A stretch of DNA of 64,000 nt from Planctomycetota bacterium. GTDB taxonomy: Bacteria; Planctomycetota; UBA1135; GCA-002686595. How positions within the stretch are numbered: the first letter of the stretch is position 1; each line of letters begins with the position of its first letter. Of this stretch, positions 35,344-43,779 are shown piece after piece. The stretch lies in NCBI GenBank assembly GCA_020853575.1, contig JADYYP010000012.1, forward strand, positions 62,001 to 126,000, read 5' to 3'. Under the pieces are notes generated by a model. The model did no database searches, was not told where the DNA came from, and worked only from the letters and a program-made list of their open reading frames with translations. The translations under genes and the position numbers were made by a program.

Positions 35344-36360
35344 GTGGACATCATCGACGATCTAGGCGTTGCGTGCCGCCAGCTCGTCGCGCTCGACGGC
35401 GAGGGCTTCGAGGTGCTGGTCGTGTTGGTCAAGGCCAACTTCGATCTGGCGCGACTCGACGGCGGCGTCCCGGCCTTGGCGCGCGCGCACGATCCAATCG
35501 AGCTCGCCGATCGCTATCGCGGCAAGCCCGAGAGCTCGAGCTTGCTGTGCGCCGCCGAGGGTGCGCCGTTCAAGCCGGCGACCGATGTGTTGCTCTCGGG
35601 GCACGCGCGTCCGCGGCAGCGCGGCCAGGTGTGGGGCGAGGTCGAGTTCGAGTTCGCGGCGCTCGCCAAGCGCGCCACCGTGTGCGGTCCGCGGCTGTGG
35701 AAGCGCGGACTGCTCGGCGGAGCGGTTCCCGCGGATCCCGCGCCGTTCGAGGGCGTTGCACTGACCTGGGAGAACACCTTCGGCGGCGTCGATACGAGCT
35801 ACGACCCGCCGCGGCGCTTCGAGCCCAACCCCGCGGGGAGCGGTTTCCGCCCGTCGTCGAAGGCTGAGTTGCGAGGCACGCCCGCGCCACAGGTCGAGCA
35901 TCCCGACGCGTCCATCGAGTCCGCGGGATCGAGCGGACGCGCTCAGGGCTTCGGCCCGATCGCGCCGTTTTGGGCCGCGCGCGCGCAGTACGCCGGAACC
36001 TACGACGAGGCCTGGATGAAGTCGCGCATGCCCTTGTTGCCGGCCGATTTCGATGCGCGCTTCCACCAGGTCGCCCCGCCCGACCAGATCCTCCCGGGCT
36101 ACATCCGCGGCGGCGAGCGCGTGCGCATCCGCGGCATGAGCGCGGGTGGCGAGCTGGCCTTCCAAGTACCGGCCTGGCGCCCCGACGTCGGCGTGTTCGT
36201 CGGCGACGAGCTGCGCAAGCTCGCGCCGCGCTGTGACACGGTGCACATCGACACCGACCGGATGACGATGTCGCTGCTCTTCCGCGACACGCTGCGCATC
36301 CACGGGAGGCTCGCCGAGCTGTGCTGGGTGCACGTTTCCGCGGAGGAGCGCCGTGGCTGA
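35344..36360 (+). CDS. DUF2169 protein, T6SS effector adaptor type
   Basis: This 338-residue protein matches the DUF2169 pattern: an N-terminal VVLVKANFDL, GHARP near residue 86, WENTFGGVDTSY near 142, NPAGSGFRP, GFGPIAPFWAARAQYAGTYDEAW, and MPLLPADFDARFHQVAPPDQ. DUF2169 proteins are found beside PAAR/VgrG genes. One in Agrobacterium has been linked to loading a PAAR-associated toxin. Here it heads the plus-strand cassette that contains a DUF4150/metalloprotease protein, so a role in mounting that protein on the VgrG spike is likely. The start is GTG 35344. The next gene overlaps the stop by 8 nt. Confidence 0.88.
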   Translation: MDIIDDLGVACRQLVALDGEGFEVLVVLVKANFDLARLDGGVPALARAHDPIELADRYRGKPESSSLLCAAEGAPFKPATDVLLSGHARPRQRGQVWGEVEFEFAALAKRATVCGPRLWKRGLLGGAVPADPAPFEGVALTWENTFGGVDTSYDPPRRFEPNPAGSGFRPSSKAELRGTPAPQVEHPDASIESAGSSGRAQGFGPIAPFWAARAQYAGTYDEAWMKSRMPLLPADFDARFHQVAPPDQILPGYIRGGERVRIRGMSAGGELAFQVPAWRPDVGVFVGDELRKLAPRCDTVHIDTDRMTMSLLFRDTLRIHGRLAELCWVHVSAEERRG

Positions 36361-37444
36361 GAGCTTGGTCTTCACCGGCGTCGGGATGCGCACGCCGATC
36401 GGGAACGACGCGCTGCAATCGGCCGCCGTCGTGCGTGCGCGCATCAGTCGCTTCGCCGTCTGGCCGCACGCCACCATCGCGGGCGAGCCCCTGGTCGCCT
36501 CGGCGCTGGCGCCGCTCGCCGCTCCGGCGGAGTGGACGCAGTTCGCGCTGCTCTCCGCGCCGCAGGCGCTGCACGAAGCGCTGTGGCAGGCAAACGTCTT
36601 CGATGGACGCGGGCTCGACAAGCGCGCGCGCAAGCTCGGCCTGTATCTGGCGGCACCCGCCGAGGCGCGCACGGCGAGCGAAGGAGCGGAGGCGCTCGAC
36701 ACGTTCCGCGAGCACGGCGTGCGCGACTGTTTCGAGGTGCTGGCGGCGCTCGAGCCGGCGTGCGTCGAGTTGCTGCCCCTGGGCAACGCGGCGGGCCTGG
36801 TGGCCTTGGATCGTGCGCGACGCGCGCTGCTGGAGCGCGAGATCGACGTGGCGGTGATCGGTGCGATCGACTCGCATCTCGACGCCGCCTGGCTCGAGCG
36901 CTTGGCGCACCAGAAGCGCTTGAAGGTCGGCGACGCCAGCGGCGGCTTGGTGCCGGGCGAGGCCGCGGCCTTCGCGGTGCTCGAGCGCGCGCCCTCGGCC
37001 GCCGCGCGTGGCGCTCGCGCACTCGGACACTTGGCGGGCACGGCGGTGACGAACGAGGAGCAGCCGATCGATGCCGAGCACCCCATCCGCGCCGAGGCGC
37101 TCTCGCTGGCTCTGACCACGGTGCTCGCCGAGCACGAGCGCGGCGCGCGCGTGCGCCACGTGTGGTGTGATCTCAACGGAGAGCGCTGGCGCAGCCTCGA
37201 GTGGGCCCTGGCCGAGACGCGTTGCCTGGGAGCACTTCCGGCGCGCGCTTGGACGCTGTGGACCTCGGCCGAGAGCACCGGCGATCTCGGTGCCGCCAGC
37301 GCGCTCGTGCAACTGGGCATCGCGCTCTCGTGGCCCGCCCGCGGCTTCGCCTGCGGCGAGCACCAACTCCTCGCGTCTGCGTCGTTCGAGGGCGCGCGCG
37401 CCGTCGCCTACCTCGTTCCCAGCGAAACCGGCCCGCGCCGCTGA
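36353..37444 (+). CDS. Ketosynthase-like protein of T6SS cassette, active-site Cys absent
   Basis: The 363-residue protein resembles the thiolase/beta-ketoacyl-ACP synthase fold. It has VFTGVGMRTPIG at the start, a central EREIDVAVIGAIDSHLD, then LVPGEAAAFAVLERA, and Gly-rich C-terminal segments (SAESTGDLGAASALVQLGIAL). Where true ketosynthases have the nucleophilic Cys in a D-T-A-C-S-S block, this protein has PLGNAAGLVALD (about 141-152), so the usual catalysis is not possible. Similar degenerate proteins occur in T6SS loci next to DUF2169 and DUF4150, where their role is unknown. It overlaps the DUF2169 gene by 8 nt and is 18 nt from the PAAR-like gene, so it belongs to one operon. Confidence 0.75.
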   Translation: MAESLVFTGVGMRTPIGNDALQSAAVVRARISRFAVWPHATIAGEPLVASALAPLAAPAEWTQFALLSAPQALHEALWQANVFDGRGLDKRARKLGLYLAAPAEARTASEGAEALDTFREHGVRDCFEVLAALEPACVELLPLGNAAGLVALDRARRALLEREIDVAVIGAIDSHLDAAWLERLAHQKRLKVGDASGGLVPGEAAAFAVLERAPSAAARGARALGHLAGTAVTNEEQPIDAEHPIRAEALSLALTTVLAEHERGARVRHVWCDLNGERWRSLEWALAETRCLGALPARAWTLWTSAESTGDLGAASALVQLGIALSWPARGFACGEHQLLASASFEGARAVAYLVPSETGPRR

Positions 37445-37462
37445 ACCGACGAGCAGCTCCCC

Positions 37463-38914
37463 ATGCCCGCCACCGTGGTCGTCAACTTCCTGACCGTCGT
37501 GCACAAGAGCAGCAGCGGCGTGTCGATGATCTTCCCCGACGTCTGCAAGACGCCTTCGCCGGCCGGGCCGATCCCGATTCCCTACCCCAACGTCGCGATG
37601 TCCAGCGACACCGCGGATGGCTCGAGCACGGTCAAGATGGACGGCCAGCCGATCATGCTCAAAGGTTCGAACTACGCCATGAGCTCGGGCGACGAGGCCG
37701 GTTCGGCGATGGGCGTGGTCTCCAACAAGATCAAGGGCAAGGCCTATCCAAAGCTGCATTCGTTCGACGTCAAGGTCGACGGCGACAACGTCTTCCGCTT
37801 GACCGACATCATGCTCCAGAACGGCGGCTCGCCGACGAACACTCCGCCGGGCACCAACGTGCAACCGCCCAACGCCGCGATGACCCAAGGTCCGCCGGCC
37901 AGCAAGCAAGCCAAGATCACCGAGGTCAAGTTCTCCAAGACCAAGGCGTGTTGCGGCGACGAAGTCGAGGTCGAGGTCAAGACCGAGAACTACAAGTCCG
38001 GCGTGCGCATCCCGCTGCGCCTGGTGGAGGGCGAGGCGCAGACGTCGCTGTCGAGCAGCCTGTGTCCGACCAACCAGGGCTCGTCGGCCAAGGTCACCTG
38101 GCGCATGCGTCGCGGACCATGGGCTCCGCAGAAGCGCTTCCAGGTCAAGGCCATCGGCTACTACGGGCCCAAGATGAGCTCGAATCAGCTGGAGATGCCG
38201 ACCGTCGCCGACTGCAACGAGACCGTCGGTGGCCGGCGCTCGGCGCCCAAGTACGTCGCGCAGACCAGCAAGTCCGGCAAGACGACCTGGGTTCCCAATG
38301 GGAAGTTCTACGGCTGGGACTTCAAGTACGACGCGCTCGTGCAGGACGGCTGCTTCTACATCCGCCGCAAGATCGAGTTCGAGATGGCGCGCGGCAAGGA
38401 CCCGGCGGACAAGGGTGTCGCCAGTCCGAGCGAGGCGCTCAAGGCGCGCTGGCGTCGCGAGATCGAGGACGTGTTCTCGAAGAAGTTCATGCTGCACCGC
38501 AAGGAGTGCAAGCGCGGCATGGCCTGCGACTGCCCCGACGACCGCGGTTGTTGTTCATGGCTGATCCGCGTGCGCGTCAAGTGGGCCGCGGGCCACGGGA
38601 AGATCAAGCTGCACAAGGGCGCCTGCCAGGACGGTGGCTGGGGCGGACCCAATTGGTGGTACAGCTCGCATTGGTGGGAGCTCTCGACGCACGTGTCGCA
38701 GTACGTCCGCGCGCACGAGTTCGGCCACCTGATCGGCCTGTACGACGAGTACCCGGCGGGTGCGTGCGAAGCCTCGCGCGCCTTCGCGCAGGTGCCCGAC
38801 AGCATCATGTCGAGAGGCAAGAACGTGTACGAGCGGCACGTCGAGGAGTTCGCGGAGTGGTTCCGCAAGCGCGCCAAGAGCACCGTCGGCGAGTTGGACT
38901 TGGTCGTGCCATGA
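37463..38914 (+). CDS. PAAR-like (DUF4150) protein fused to a metzincin-type metalloprotease, candidate T6SS effector
   Basis: Three parts are visible in 483 residues. Residues ~1-135 are DUF4150/PAAR-like (KTPSPAGPIPIPYPN, then SNYAMSSGDEAGS), the tip that caps VgrG. Residues ~150-255 form an Ig-like spacer (KITEVKFSKTKACCGDEVEV). The C-terminal ~200 residues contain the zinc motif HEFGHLIGLYDE (His418, Glu419, His422, Asp428) and a Met-turn candidate SIMS (Met449), the layout of metzincins with Asp as third ligand. Six cysteines cluster just before it (ECKRGMACDCPDDRGCC), pointing to disulfides and a periplasmic or external place of action. No signal peptide is present, as expected for a spike-borne toxin. 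The next gene, a lipoprotein, overlaps by 4 nt and is the candidate immunity protein. Confidence 0.85.
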   Translation: MPATVVVNFLTVVHKSSSGVSMIFPDVCKTPSPAGPIPIPYPNVAMSSDTADGSSTVKMDGQPIMLKGSNYAMSSGDEAGSAMGVVSNKIKGKAYPKLHSFDVKVDGDNVFRLTDIMLQNGGSPTNTPPGTNVQPPNAAMTQGPPASKQAKITEVKFSKTKACCGDEVEVEVKTENYKSGVRIPLRLVEGEAQTSLSSSLCPTNQGSSAKVTWRMRRGPWAPQKRFQVKAIGYYGPKMSSNQLEMPTVADCNETVGGRRSAPKYVAQTSKSGKTTWVPNGKFYGWDFKYDALVQDGCFYIRRKIEFEMARGKDPADKGVASPSEALKARWRREIEDVFSKKFMLHRKECKRGMACDCPDDRGCCSWLIRVRVKWAAGHGKIKLHKGACQDGGWGGPNWWYSSHWWELSTHVSQYVRAHEFGHLIGLYDEYPAGACEASRAFAQVPDSIMSRGKNVYERHVEEFAEWFRKRAKSTVGELDLVVP

Positions 38915-39894
38915 TCACCCTTCCGAACTTCCCGCGCGCGCGCAGGCGGCTGCTCCGAGCCTGCGTCGGTGCACTCGGCGTCTTCACACTCGCTGGCTGC
39001 GGCTCCACTGAACGCGCTGGATCCGCGCCGCGCGACGGTTCCACCCTCACCACGGGATCTCCACGCATGGTTGAAGTCTCACTCTCGCTCCACCTCGACG
39101 TGCCCGGTGGGTTCGTGTCGGCGGGTTTCGACGGTGACGGCTGGTGCTTCGTGCGCACCACCGCGCCCTTCGGCCCGGCTGTCGATCACATCGGCTTCTA
39201 TCGCGCGCGGTTCGATCCGCAGCGTGTGGCGCAGCTGCAACGCTTGTACGGCGCGCTCGAGACCGCCGCGGGAGGTGACGAGAGCCCGCCGGACGAGCCC
39301 GGAGTGACCTTCGGCACCACGCGTGGCTCTGCGCCCGCCGCCATGCACAGCGCCACGCTGCGTACGCTGACTGCCAGCGAGCGCGCGGCGCTCGATGCGG
39401 CGAGCGCGCTCGTGGCGGAGCTGTCCGCGAGCCCCGTCGCCGCGCTCGCCGCCTCCGGAGCGCTTGCCGCTCCGTCGCTCCCGCCGTCCGGACCGCTGCG
39501 CTTTTCCGCGCGTTTTCGCAGCACTGGCGCGGAAGCCGCGCGCTGGCTGCACGCGCCCGCGGCCCTCGGCTCCGGTCAGGGCCTGGCGAGCATCGAGATC
39601 AGCGGGCGCGCTCCCGGGCTGGCGCTCGACGCGCAGAAGCAAGCGAGCGCGGAGCTCAGCGCGCGCGCGTTGCGCCTGACGAAGCCCGACGGCACGGCGG
39701 TCTCCGCGGGGCGCGAGGTCTCGACGCCGGTGGGAGACGAGCTGGTGCTGACGGGCGAATGTGCGCTGCGCCTGGAGCCCGGTCACTACCGAGCGACGCT
39801 GCACGTGCAGCTCGGCGAGCCCGACGACGCCGATGGTTCGTGCGTGTTCGGGCTGTGGAACGTCGATCTCGGCGAATTCGAGGTGAAGGCATGA
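38911..39894 (+). CDS. Lipoprotein, candidate immunity protein for the PAAR-metzincin
   Basis: The 327-residue protein starts with a basic region and hydrophobic helix ending in the lipobox LAGC (Cys30), followed by Gly-Ser. It is thus a lipoprotein without an Asp at +2, compatible with outer-membrane or periplasmic placement. The mature part is predicted mostly beta with an Ala-rich helical middle, and I recognise no known domain. Its ATG overlaps the stop of the metalloprotease gene by 4 nt (ATGA). A translationally coupled, periplasm-facing lipoprotein directly after a toxin gene is the classic position of an immunity protein, so I infer that role. It could also be a generic T6SS accessory lipoprotein. 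Confidence 0.7.
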   Translation: MITLPNFPRARRRLLRACVGALGVFTLAGCGSTERAGSAPRDGSTLTTGSPRMVEVSLSLHLDVPGGFVSAGFDGDGWCFVRTTAPFGPAVDHIGFYRARFDPQRVAQLQRLYGALETAAGGDESPPDEPGVTFGTTRGSAPAAMHSATLRTLTASERAALDAASALVAELSASPVAALAASGALAAPSLPPSGPLRFSARFRSTGAEAARWLHAPAALGSGQGLASIEISGRAPGLALDAQKQASAELSARALRLTKPDGTAVSAGREVSTPVGDELVLTGECALRLEPGHYRATLHVQLGEPDDADGSCVFGLWNVDLGEFEVKA

Positions 39895-40331
39895 GTCGCA
39901 AGCAAGTCACGCGCGTCAGCGACGCGCACAACGAGGCTCCCTTCGCGCCGCGCCGCGCTCGAGTGCTCGCGCTCTCGGAGCTCGGTGAGCCGCTGGTGGC
40001 GCTGCGCGCCGGCGACACGGCCGGGACGGCGTGCGACGTGCTCGAGAGCTCGCCACTCGCGCCCGCGGTGTTCGAGGTGGGCGACGAGGTGCTGGTGCTC
40101 GAGGCGCCGGACGAGCGCGCGCGCCCAGTGGTGCTCGGTCGCGTGCGCCGCGCGCCGAGCGCGAGCTCCGGGCGTGTCGAGATCCACGCCGCGCGCGAGC
40201 TGGTGTTGCGCTGCGGCGCCGGTGCGATCGTGATGCGCGCCGACGGGCGGGTCGCGATCACTGGGCTCGACATCGTCAGCTCCGCGCAACGTCGCCAGCG
40301 CATCAAGGGCGCGTCGGTCGAGATCAACTGA
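39891..40331 (+). CDS. DUF6484 T6SS-associated protein
   Basis: The 146-residue protein has a short OB-like/beta-rich core (VGDEVLVLEAPDERARPVVLGRV) and ends with VAITGLDIVSSAQRRQRIKG and then ASVEIN. The 'NRIKGGSVxIN' style ending and the place next to DUF2169/DUF4150 genes match the small DUF6484 family of T6SS loci. The beta-strand-rich form resembles a piece of the VgrG gp5 needle, so it may help stack or load effectors. Its ATG overlaps the lipoprotein stop by 4 nt, showing that it belongs to the same operon. Confidence 0.75.
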   Translation: MSRKQVTRVSDAHNEAPFAPRRARVLALSELGEPLVALRAGDTAGTACDVLESSPLAPAVFEVGDEVLVLEAPDERARPVVLGRVRRAPSASSGRVEIHAARELVLRCGAGAIVMRADGRVAITGLDIVSSAQRRQRIKGASVEIN

Positions 40332-40349
40332 ACCCACGCGGCGTCCCCG

Positions 40350-41579
40350 ATGCTCCTGCAACTCCACGGTTGGATCGACGAGCTGAACGAGGTGCACCTC
40401 GACCACTTGGGCCGAGCGTGGTTGCACTGGCGTGCCGCGCTGCGCTCTCCGGAGCTCTCGCTGCGACAGTTGCGCCGCATGGAGAGCCGCATCGATGCCC
40501 ATGCCGATGCGCTGCTGTTGGGCGCCGAATCCGCACGAGCGACGCTCGAAGCCGCGCTGGTCGGTGACGAGGACGACCTCGCACGCGCCGCGGCCGACGT
40601 GCTGCTGCTCGGTGCGCTCGGCGACGGCTGCAAGCTGTTGCGCGATGCGCTCGCGGCGGCACCGACTCCCGCCCGCGCGGACCTGTTGCTCGACGCGATC
40701 TGGCTGCGGCCCAGCCCCGCGTTGGTCGACTCGCTCGAGGCGCAGGACTTGGAACGCGCACCAGCTCGCTTGCAGATCGCGCAGCGGCTCGCGCTCGCGG
40801 CGGTACGGCGCAGCGGTCCGCCGAGTCCGCCGTTGAGCGCGCTGCTCTCGGACGACGACGTCCGGGTGCGACGTTGGGCGTGGCTCCTGCTCGCGCTGGA
40901 TGCCAACGAGCCCTTCGATCGCGCGCTTTGGGAGCGGCAACTCTCGGATGCGACGCCGCAGTTGCGCGAAGTCCTGTTCGCCGCCGCGGCTCAGCGACGC
41001 CAAGAGTGGTTGGTGAACGCGGTGCGCGAGCGCGCCGAGCACGACCTGGTCGCCGCGCGCTGGCTCGCGGTGCTCGGGGGCCCCGCCGATTTCGAGCGCT
41101 TGCTCGCCGTCGCGCGTCGCGCGGCATTCGGGCCGGAGCGCTTCCTGGTGTTGGCCAGCTCGGGTGACGCGCGCGCGTTGCCATTCCTGGTCGAGAGCTG
41201 CGCGCTGCCGCTGCCGGCCGACGCGAGCGCGGCGGCTTGGGCCTTTCGACTGCTCACCGGACACGACGTGCACTCGCTCGAGCGGGTCGCCTCGGTTCCA
41301 CCGGGCTCCGCATTGCCCGACGCCTTCGACGCGTTGTTCCTCGACGAGGTGTTCCTGCCGGACCTCGCGCGCGCGCGGGCGTGGGTCGAGCAGCACGGCG
41401 CCGAGCTGGCACCAGGACGCCGCTGGCGGCGCGGACTGGACCTCGACGCGCTCCAGGGGCCGGCGACGGACGCGCTCGATCCACTGAGCTTGGTCGAGCG
41501 CGCCTGGCGCGCGCGCGCTGCCCCTGGCGCGGACGCTTGGAGCATGCCGGGCGAGCTCTACCCGTTGCCGCTGCGCTGA
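40350..41579 (+). CDS. TIGR02270-type T6SS-associated helical repeat protein
   Basis: The 409-residue protein is almost entirely alpha-helical, with HEAT-like repeats such as LVGDEDDLARAAADVLLLGA and SDDDVRVRRWAWLLLAL. The opening 'WIDELNEVHLDHLGRAWLHW' and the region around LTGHDVHSLERVA resemble the TIGR02270 family, which lies in T6SS clusters and has no known biochemical role. It has no signal peptide and should be cytoplasmic, perhaps a scaffold or loading factor. It is the last gene of the plus-strand cassette; its stop lies 21 nt from the convergent vgrG stop. Confidence 0.75.
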   Translation: MLLQLHGWIDELNEVHLDHLGRAWLHWRAALRSPELSLRQLRRMESRIDAHADALLLGAESARATLEAALVGDEDDLARAAADVLLLGALGDGCKLLRDALAAAPTPARADLLLDAIWLRPSPALVDSLEAQDLERAPARLQIAQRLALAAVRRSGPPSPPLSALLSDDDVRVRRWAWLLLALDANEPFDRALWERQLSDATPQLREVLFAAAAQRRQEWLVNAVRERAEHDLVAARWLAVLGGPADFERLLAVARRAAFGPERFLVLASSGDARALPFLVESCALPLPADASAAAWAFRLLTGHDVHSLERVASVPPGSALPDAFDALFLDEVFLPDLARARAWVEQHGAELAPGRRWRRGLDLDALQGPATDALDPLSLVERAWRARAAPGADAWSMPGELYPLPLR

Positions 41580-41600
41580 CTCGCGGCCGCGTGGCGCGCG

Positions 41601-43652
41601 TCAGTTCATCGCGACCTTGCTGCCCTTGATCACGACGTCGCCGCTGCCCTTGACGGTGATCTTGCCGCCCTCGATCGAGATGTCGCCGTTCTTCTTGAGC
41701 GTCAACTTCGCCGAGCCGACCTTGATCACGGCCTCGTCCTCGATCTCGATCTCGAGCTTCTTGGCGGTCGACTTGTGCTCGCCCGTGACCGTGACCGCCA
41801 GGTCCTTCTCGACGGCCAGCGTCATCGCGTCTTGAGTCGAGATCGCCAGGGCGCCCCTGACGCCGATGGTCGAGCCGCCATCGACCGAGAGCGTGTGGTC
41901 CTGGGCGACTTTCGTGTCCGACTTGCCGTTGACCGTGATGCGCTCGTCTTGCTCGACGGTCAGCGCGCGCGTCTTCTTGATGGTCTCGTCGTGCTTGCCC
42001 GTGATGGTGATCGAGGTGTCGCCGTCGACGGTTTCGCTCTTGTTGCCGCCGACGTGCAGCGAACGGTCCTTCTCGATGGTCTCGCTGCGGTTGTTCGAGA
42101 CCGTGATCGACTGGTCGTTGCCGACGGTCAGGGTCTGGTCGTGCTCGACCTCGTGCTGCTCGTCCTTCTCGGCGTGCAGGAACACGAGCTCCGAGCCGGC
42201 CTTGTCCTCGAAGCGCAGCTCGTTGCAGTTGTCCGCGCCGCCGTCGGGCGTCGAGCGCGTGCGCAAGCCCGTCTGCGTCTTGTTGGCCGGCAAGGCGAAC
42301 GGCGGCGTCTGCACGTTGTTGTAGACCGAGCCCACGACCAGCGGCCGATCGGGGTCGCCTTCCATGAAGGCCACCACGACCTCTTGGCCGATGCGCGGCA
42401 GGTGGAAAGCGCCGAACGACTTCCCGGCCCAGGGCTGGGCGACACGGATCCAGCACGACGACGACTCGTTCTTCTGGCCTTCGCGATCCCAGTGGAATTG
42501 CACGCGGATGCGGCCGTGCTCGTCGGTGTAGAGCTCCTCGCCGTCGGGGCCGACGACCAGCGCGGTCTGCAGTCCGTGGATCAGCGGCCGGCGTGTCAGC
42601 GGCAGCGGACGGAAGTTCTTCGAGGCCAACATGCAGCGGAACGCGTTGGCGTAGGCCGCGCCGCCCTGGCCGATCGAGGGCTCGGTGGCGCGGTGCTCGA
42701 TCTGCAGGATCACCCAGGCCTTGTTCTCGCCGCTGACCGGGTGCTCCTCGAGCGTGAACTTGCCCGCGGGTCTGAAGGTCGCGCACGAGCTCTCGCCGCG
42801 CACGATGTCGTGCGTGGCCTCGAGCGCTTCCATCGAGGCCTTGGTCTTGGCGTCGCCCAGTGAGCCTTCCGCGTAGCCGCCGGGATGCTCGTAGACCTCG
42901 TACTTGGCGATGTTCGGCAGGTCGACGACGGTCGCGACCGTGCTCTCGAGCTGCGTGTCCGACTTCGTGAAGTCGTAGTCGCGAGCGGTCCACTTGCCGC
43001 TGGTGTACTGGTAGTCGCGCTCCCAGGCCGTGACGCAGTTGGCGGCGACCGATTGCGTCGCGTACTTCACGCGTGCCTCGGCGCAATCGGTGAAGGCCGT
43101 CTTGGCATCGGACAGGACCAGCGTGTGCACGCCGTCGGCGTGCTCGAAGTGGTAGAAGATCCCGAACTCCTCGAACAGCCGCGAGAGGAAGTCGAAATCG
43201 CTCTCGCGGTACTGCACGCAGTACTCGAGCACGTTTTGTGCTCCGCGCACCTGCAGCTTGTAGTCGCCGAAGCCCAATTCGCCGAACAAGGCCTCGGCGA
43301 TCTCGGTCACCTTCTTGCCTTGGAAGATGCGGCATCCCTGGCGCTTGGTGAGGAACCACAGCCAGGGCACGACGTGCGCGCGGTAGCGCCGCATGCCGCT
43401 GGAATCGAGTGGACCGGAGGAGAAGGCCCGCACGCGACCGTGGAAGAAGCGCTCGCCTTGACCCGCGGTGCGGATCGAGAAGCCCATCGGCTTGCCGACC
43501 ACGTCCGCCGGCGCGACCGCCAGGTTGGTCGAGGCCAGCTCGAGCTCGAAGGCGAAGAGTTGCGAGAGCCCCTCGCGGCCGGAGAAGGCGTCGAGCACGA
43601 AGACATCGGCGCCCAGGGGACAGGTGACTTGCAGGATGCGTGCGTCGGCCAT
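41601..43652 (-). CDS. vgrG: Type VI secretion spike protein VgrG (TssI)
   Basis: The 683-residue protein has the gp27-like N-terminal base (residues ~1-350, with ESDFDFLSRLFEEFGIFYHF). An OB-fold neck at about 374-445 (DEHGRIRVQFHW, then WAGKSFGAFHLPRIGQEVVV and FMEGDPDRPLVVGSVYN) follows, then a long beta-helix of near-8-residue repeats (about 475-683) such as LTVGNDQSITVSNNRSETI and ITVKGSGDVVIKG. There is no C-terminal enzymatic extension, so toxic activity must be supplied by partners such as the PAAR-like metalloprotease. VgrG forms the trimer at the tip of the Hcp tube. It follows hcp by 166 nt, a gap that holds a strong hairpin, so it may have its own promoter. Confidence 0.96.
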   Translation of the reverse strand: MADARILQVTCPLGADVFVLDAFSGREGLSQLFAFELELASTNLAVAPADVVGKPMGFSIRTAGQGERFFHGRVRAFSSGPLDSSGMRRYRAHVVPWLWFLTKRQGCRIFQGKKVTEIAEALFGELGFGDYKLQVRGAQNVLEYCVQYRESDFDFLSRLFEEFGIFYHFEHADGVHTLVLSDAKTAFTDCAEARVKYATQSVAANCVTAWERDYQYTSGKWTARDYDFTKSDTQLESTVATVVDLPNIAKYEVYEHPGGYAEGSLGDAKTKASMEALEATHDIVRGESSCATFRPAGKFTLEEHPVSGENKAWVILQIEHRATEPSIGQGGAAYANAFRCMLASKNFRPLPLTRRPLIHGLQTALVVGPDGEELYTDEHGRIRVQFHWDREGQKNESSSCWIRVAQPWAGKSFGAFHLPRIGQEVVVAFMEGDPDRPLVVGSVYNNVQTPPFALPANKTQTGLRTRSTPDGGADNCNELRFEDKAGSELVFLHAEKDEQHEVEHDQTLTVGNDQSITVSNNRSETIEKDRSLHVGGNKSETVDGDTSITITGKHDETIKKTRALTVEQDERITVNGKSDTKVAQDHTLSVDGGSTIGVRGALAISTQDAMTLAVEKDLAVTVTGEHKSTAKKLEIEIEDEAVIKVGSAKLTLKKNGDISIEGGKITVKGSGDVVIKGSKVAMN

Positions 43653-43742
43653 GGCGGTGGAATGTGGGGCGCGTCGGAGGCAAGGGGATGCGGCGTGACG
43701 CGAGCGCGAGGTCGCGCGCGACGCCGGCGGCAGGGACGGCGA

Positions 43743-43779
43743 AGGCCGTGGCTCTCTCTTCTCCGAGAGCGCACGGCCT
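43743..43779 (-). terminator. Strong hairpin between hcp and vgrG, likely attenuator or terminator
   Basis: AGGCCGTGGCTCTC (43743-43756) and GAGAGCGCACGGCCT (43765-43779) form a stem of 14 pairs with one bulge around an 8-nt loop (TCTTCTCC). A second small stem, GGGCC/GGCCC, is at 43786-43798. Both lie 40-75 nt after the hcp stop on the transcribed strand. There is no T-run after the stem on the minus strand, so it may end or protect the hcp message rather than act as a textbook intrinsic terminator. Confidence 0.5.

Noticed and set aside
37201..38910. Long upstream extension of the lipoprotein frame across the PAAR-metzincin gene
   Set aside because: It is a shadow frame rich in Arg, Gln and Gly; the lipobox and signal helix place the true start at ATG 38911.
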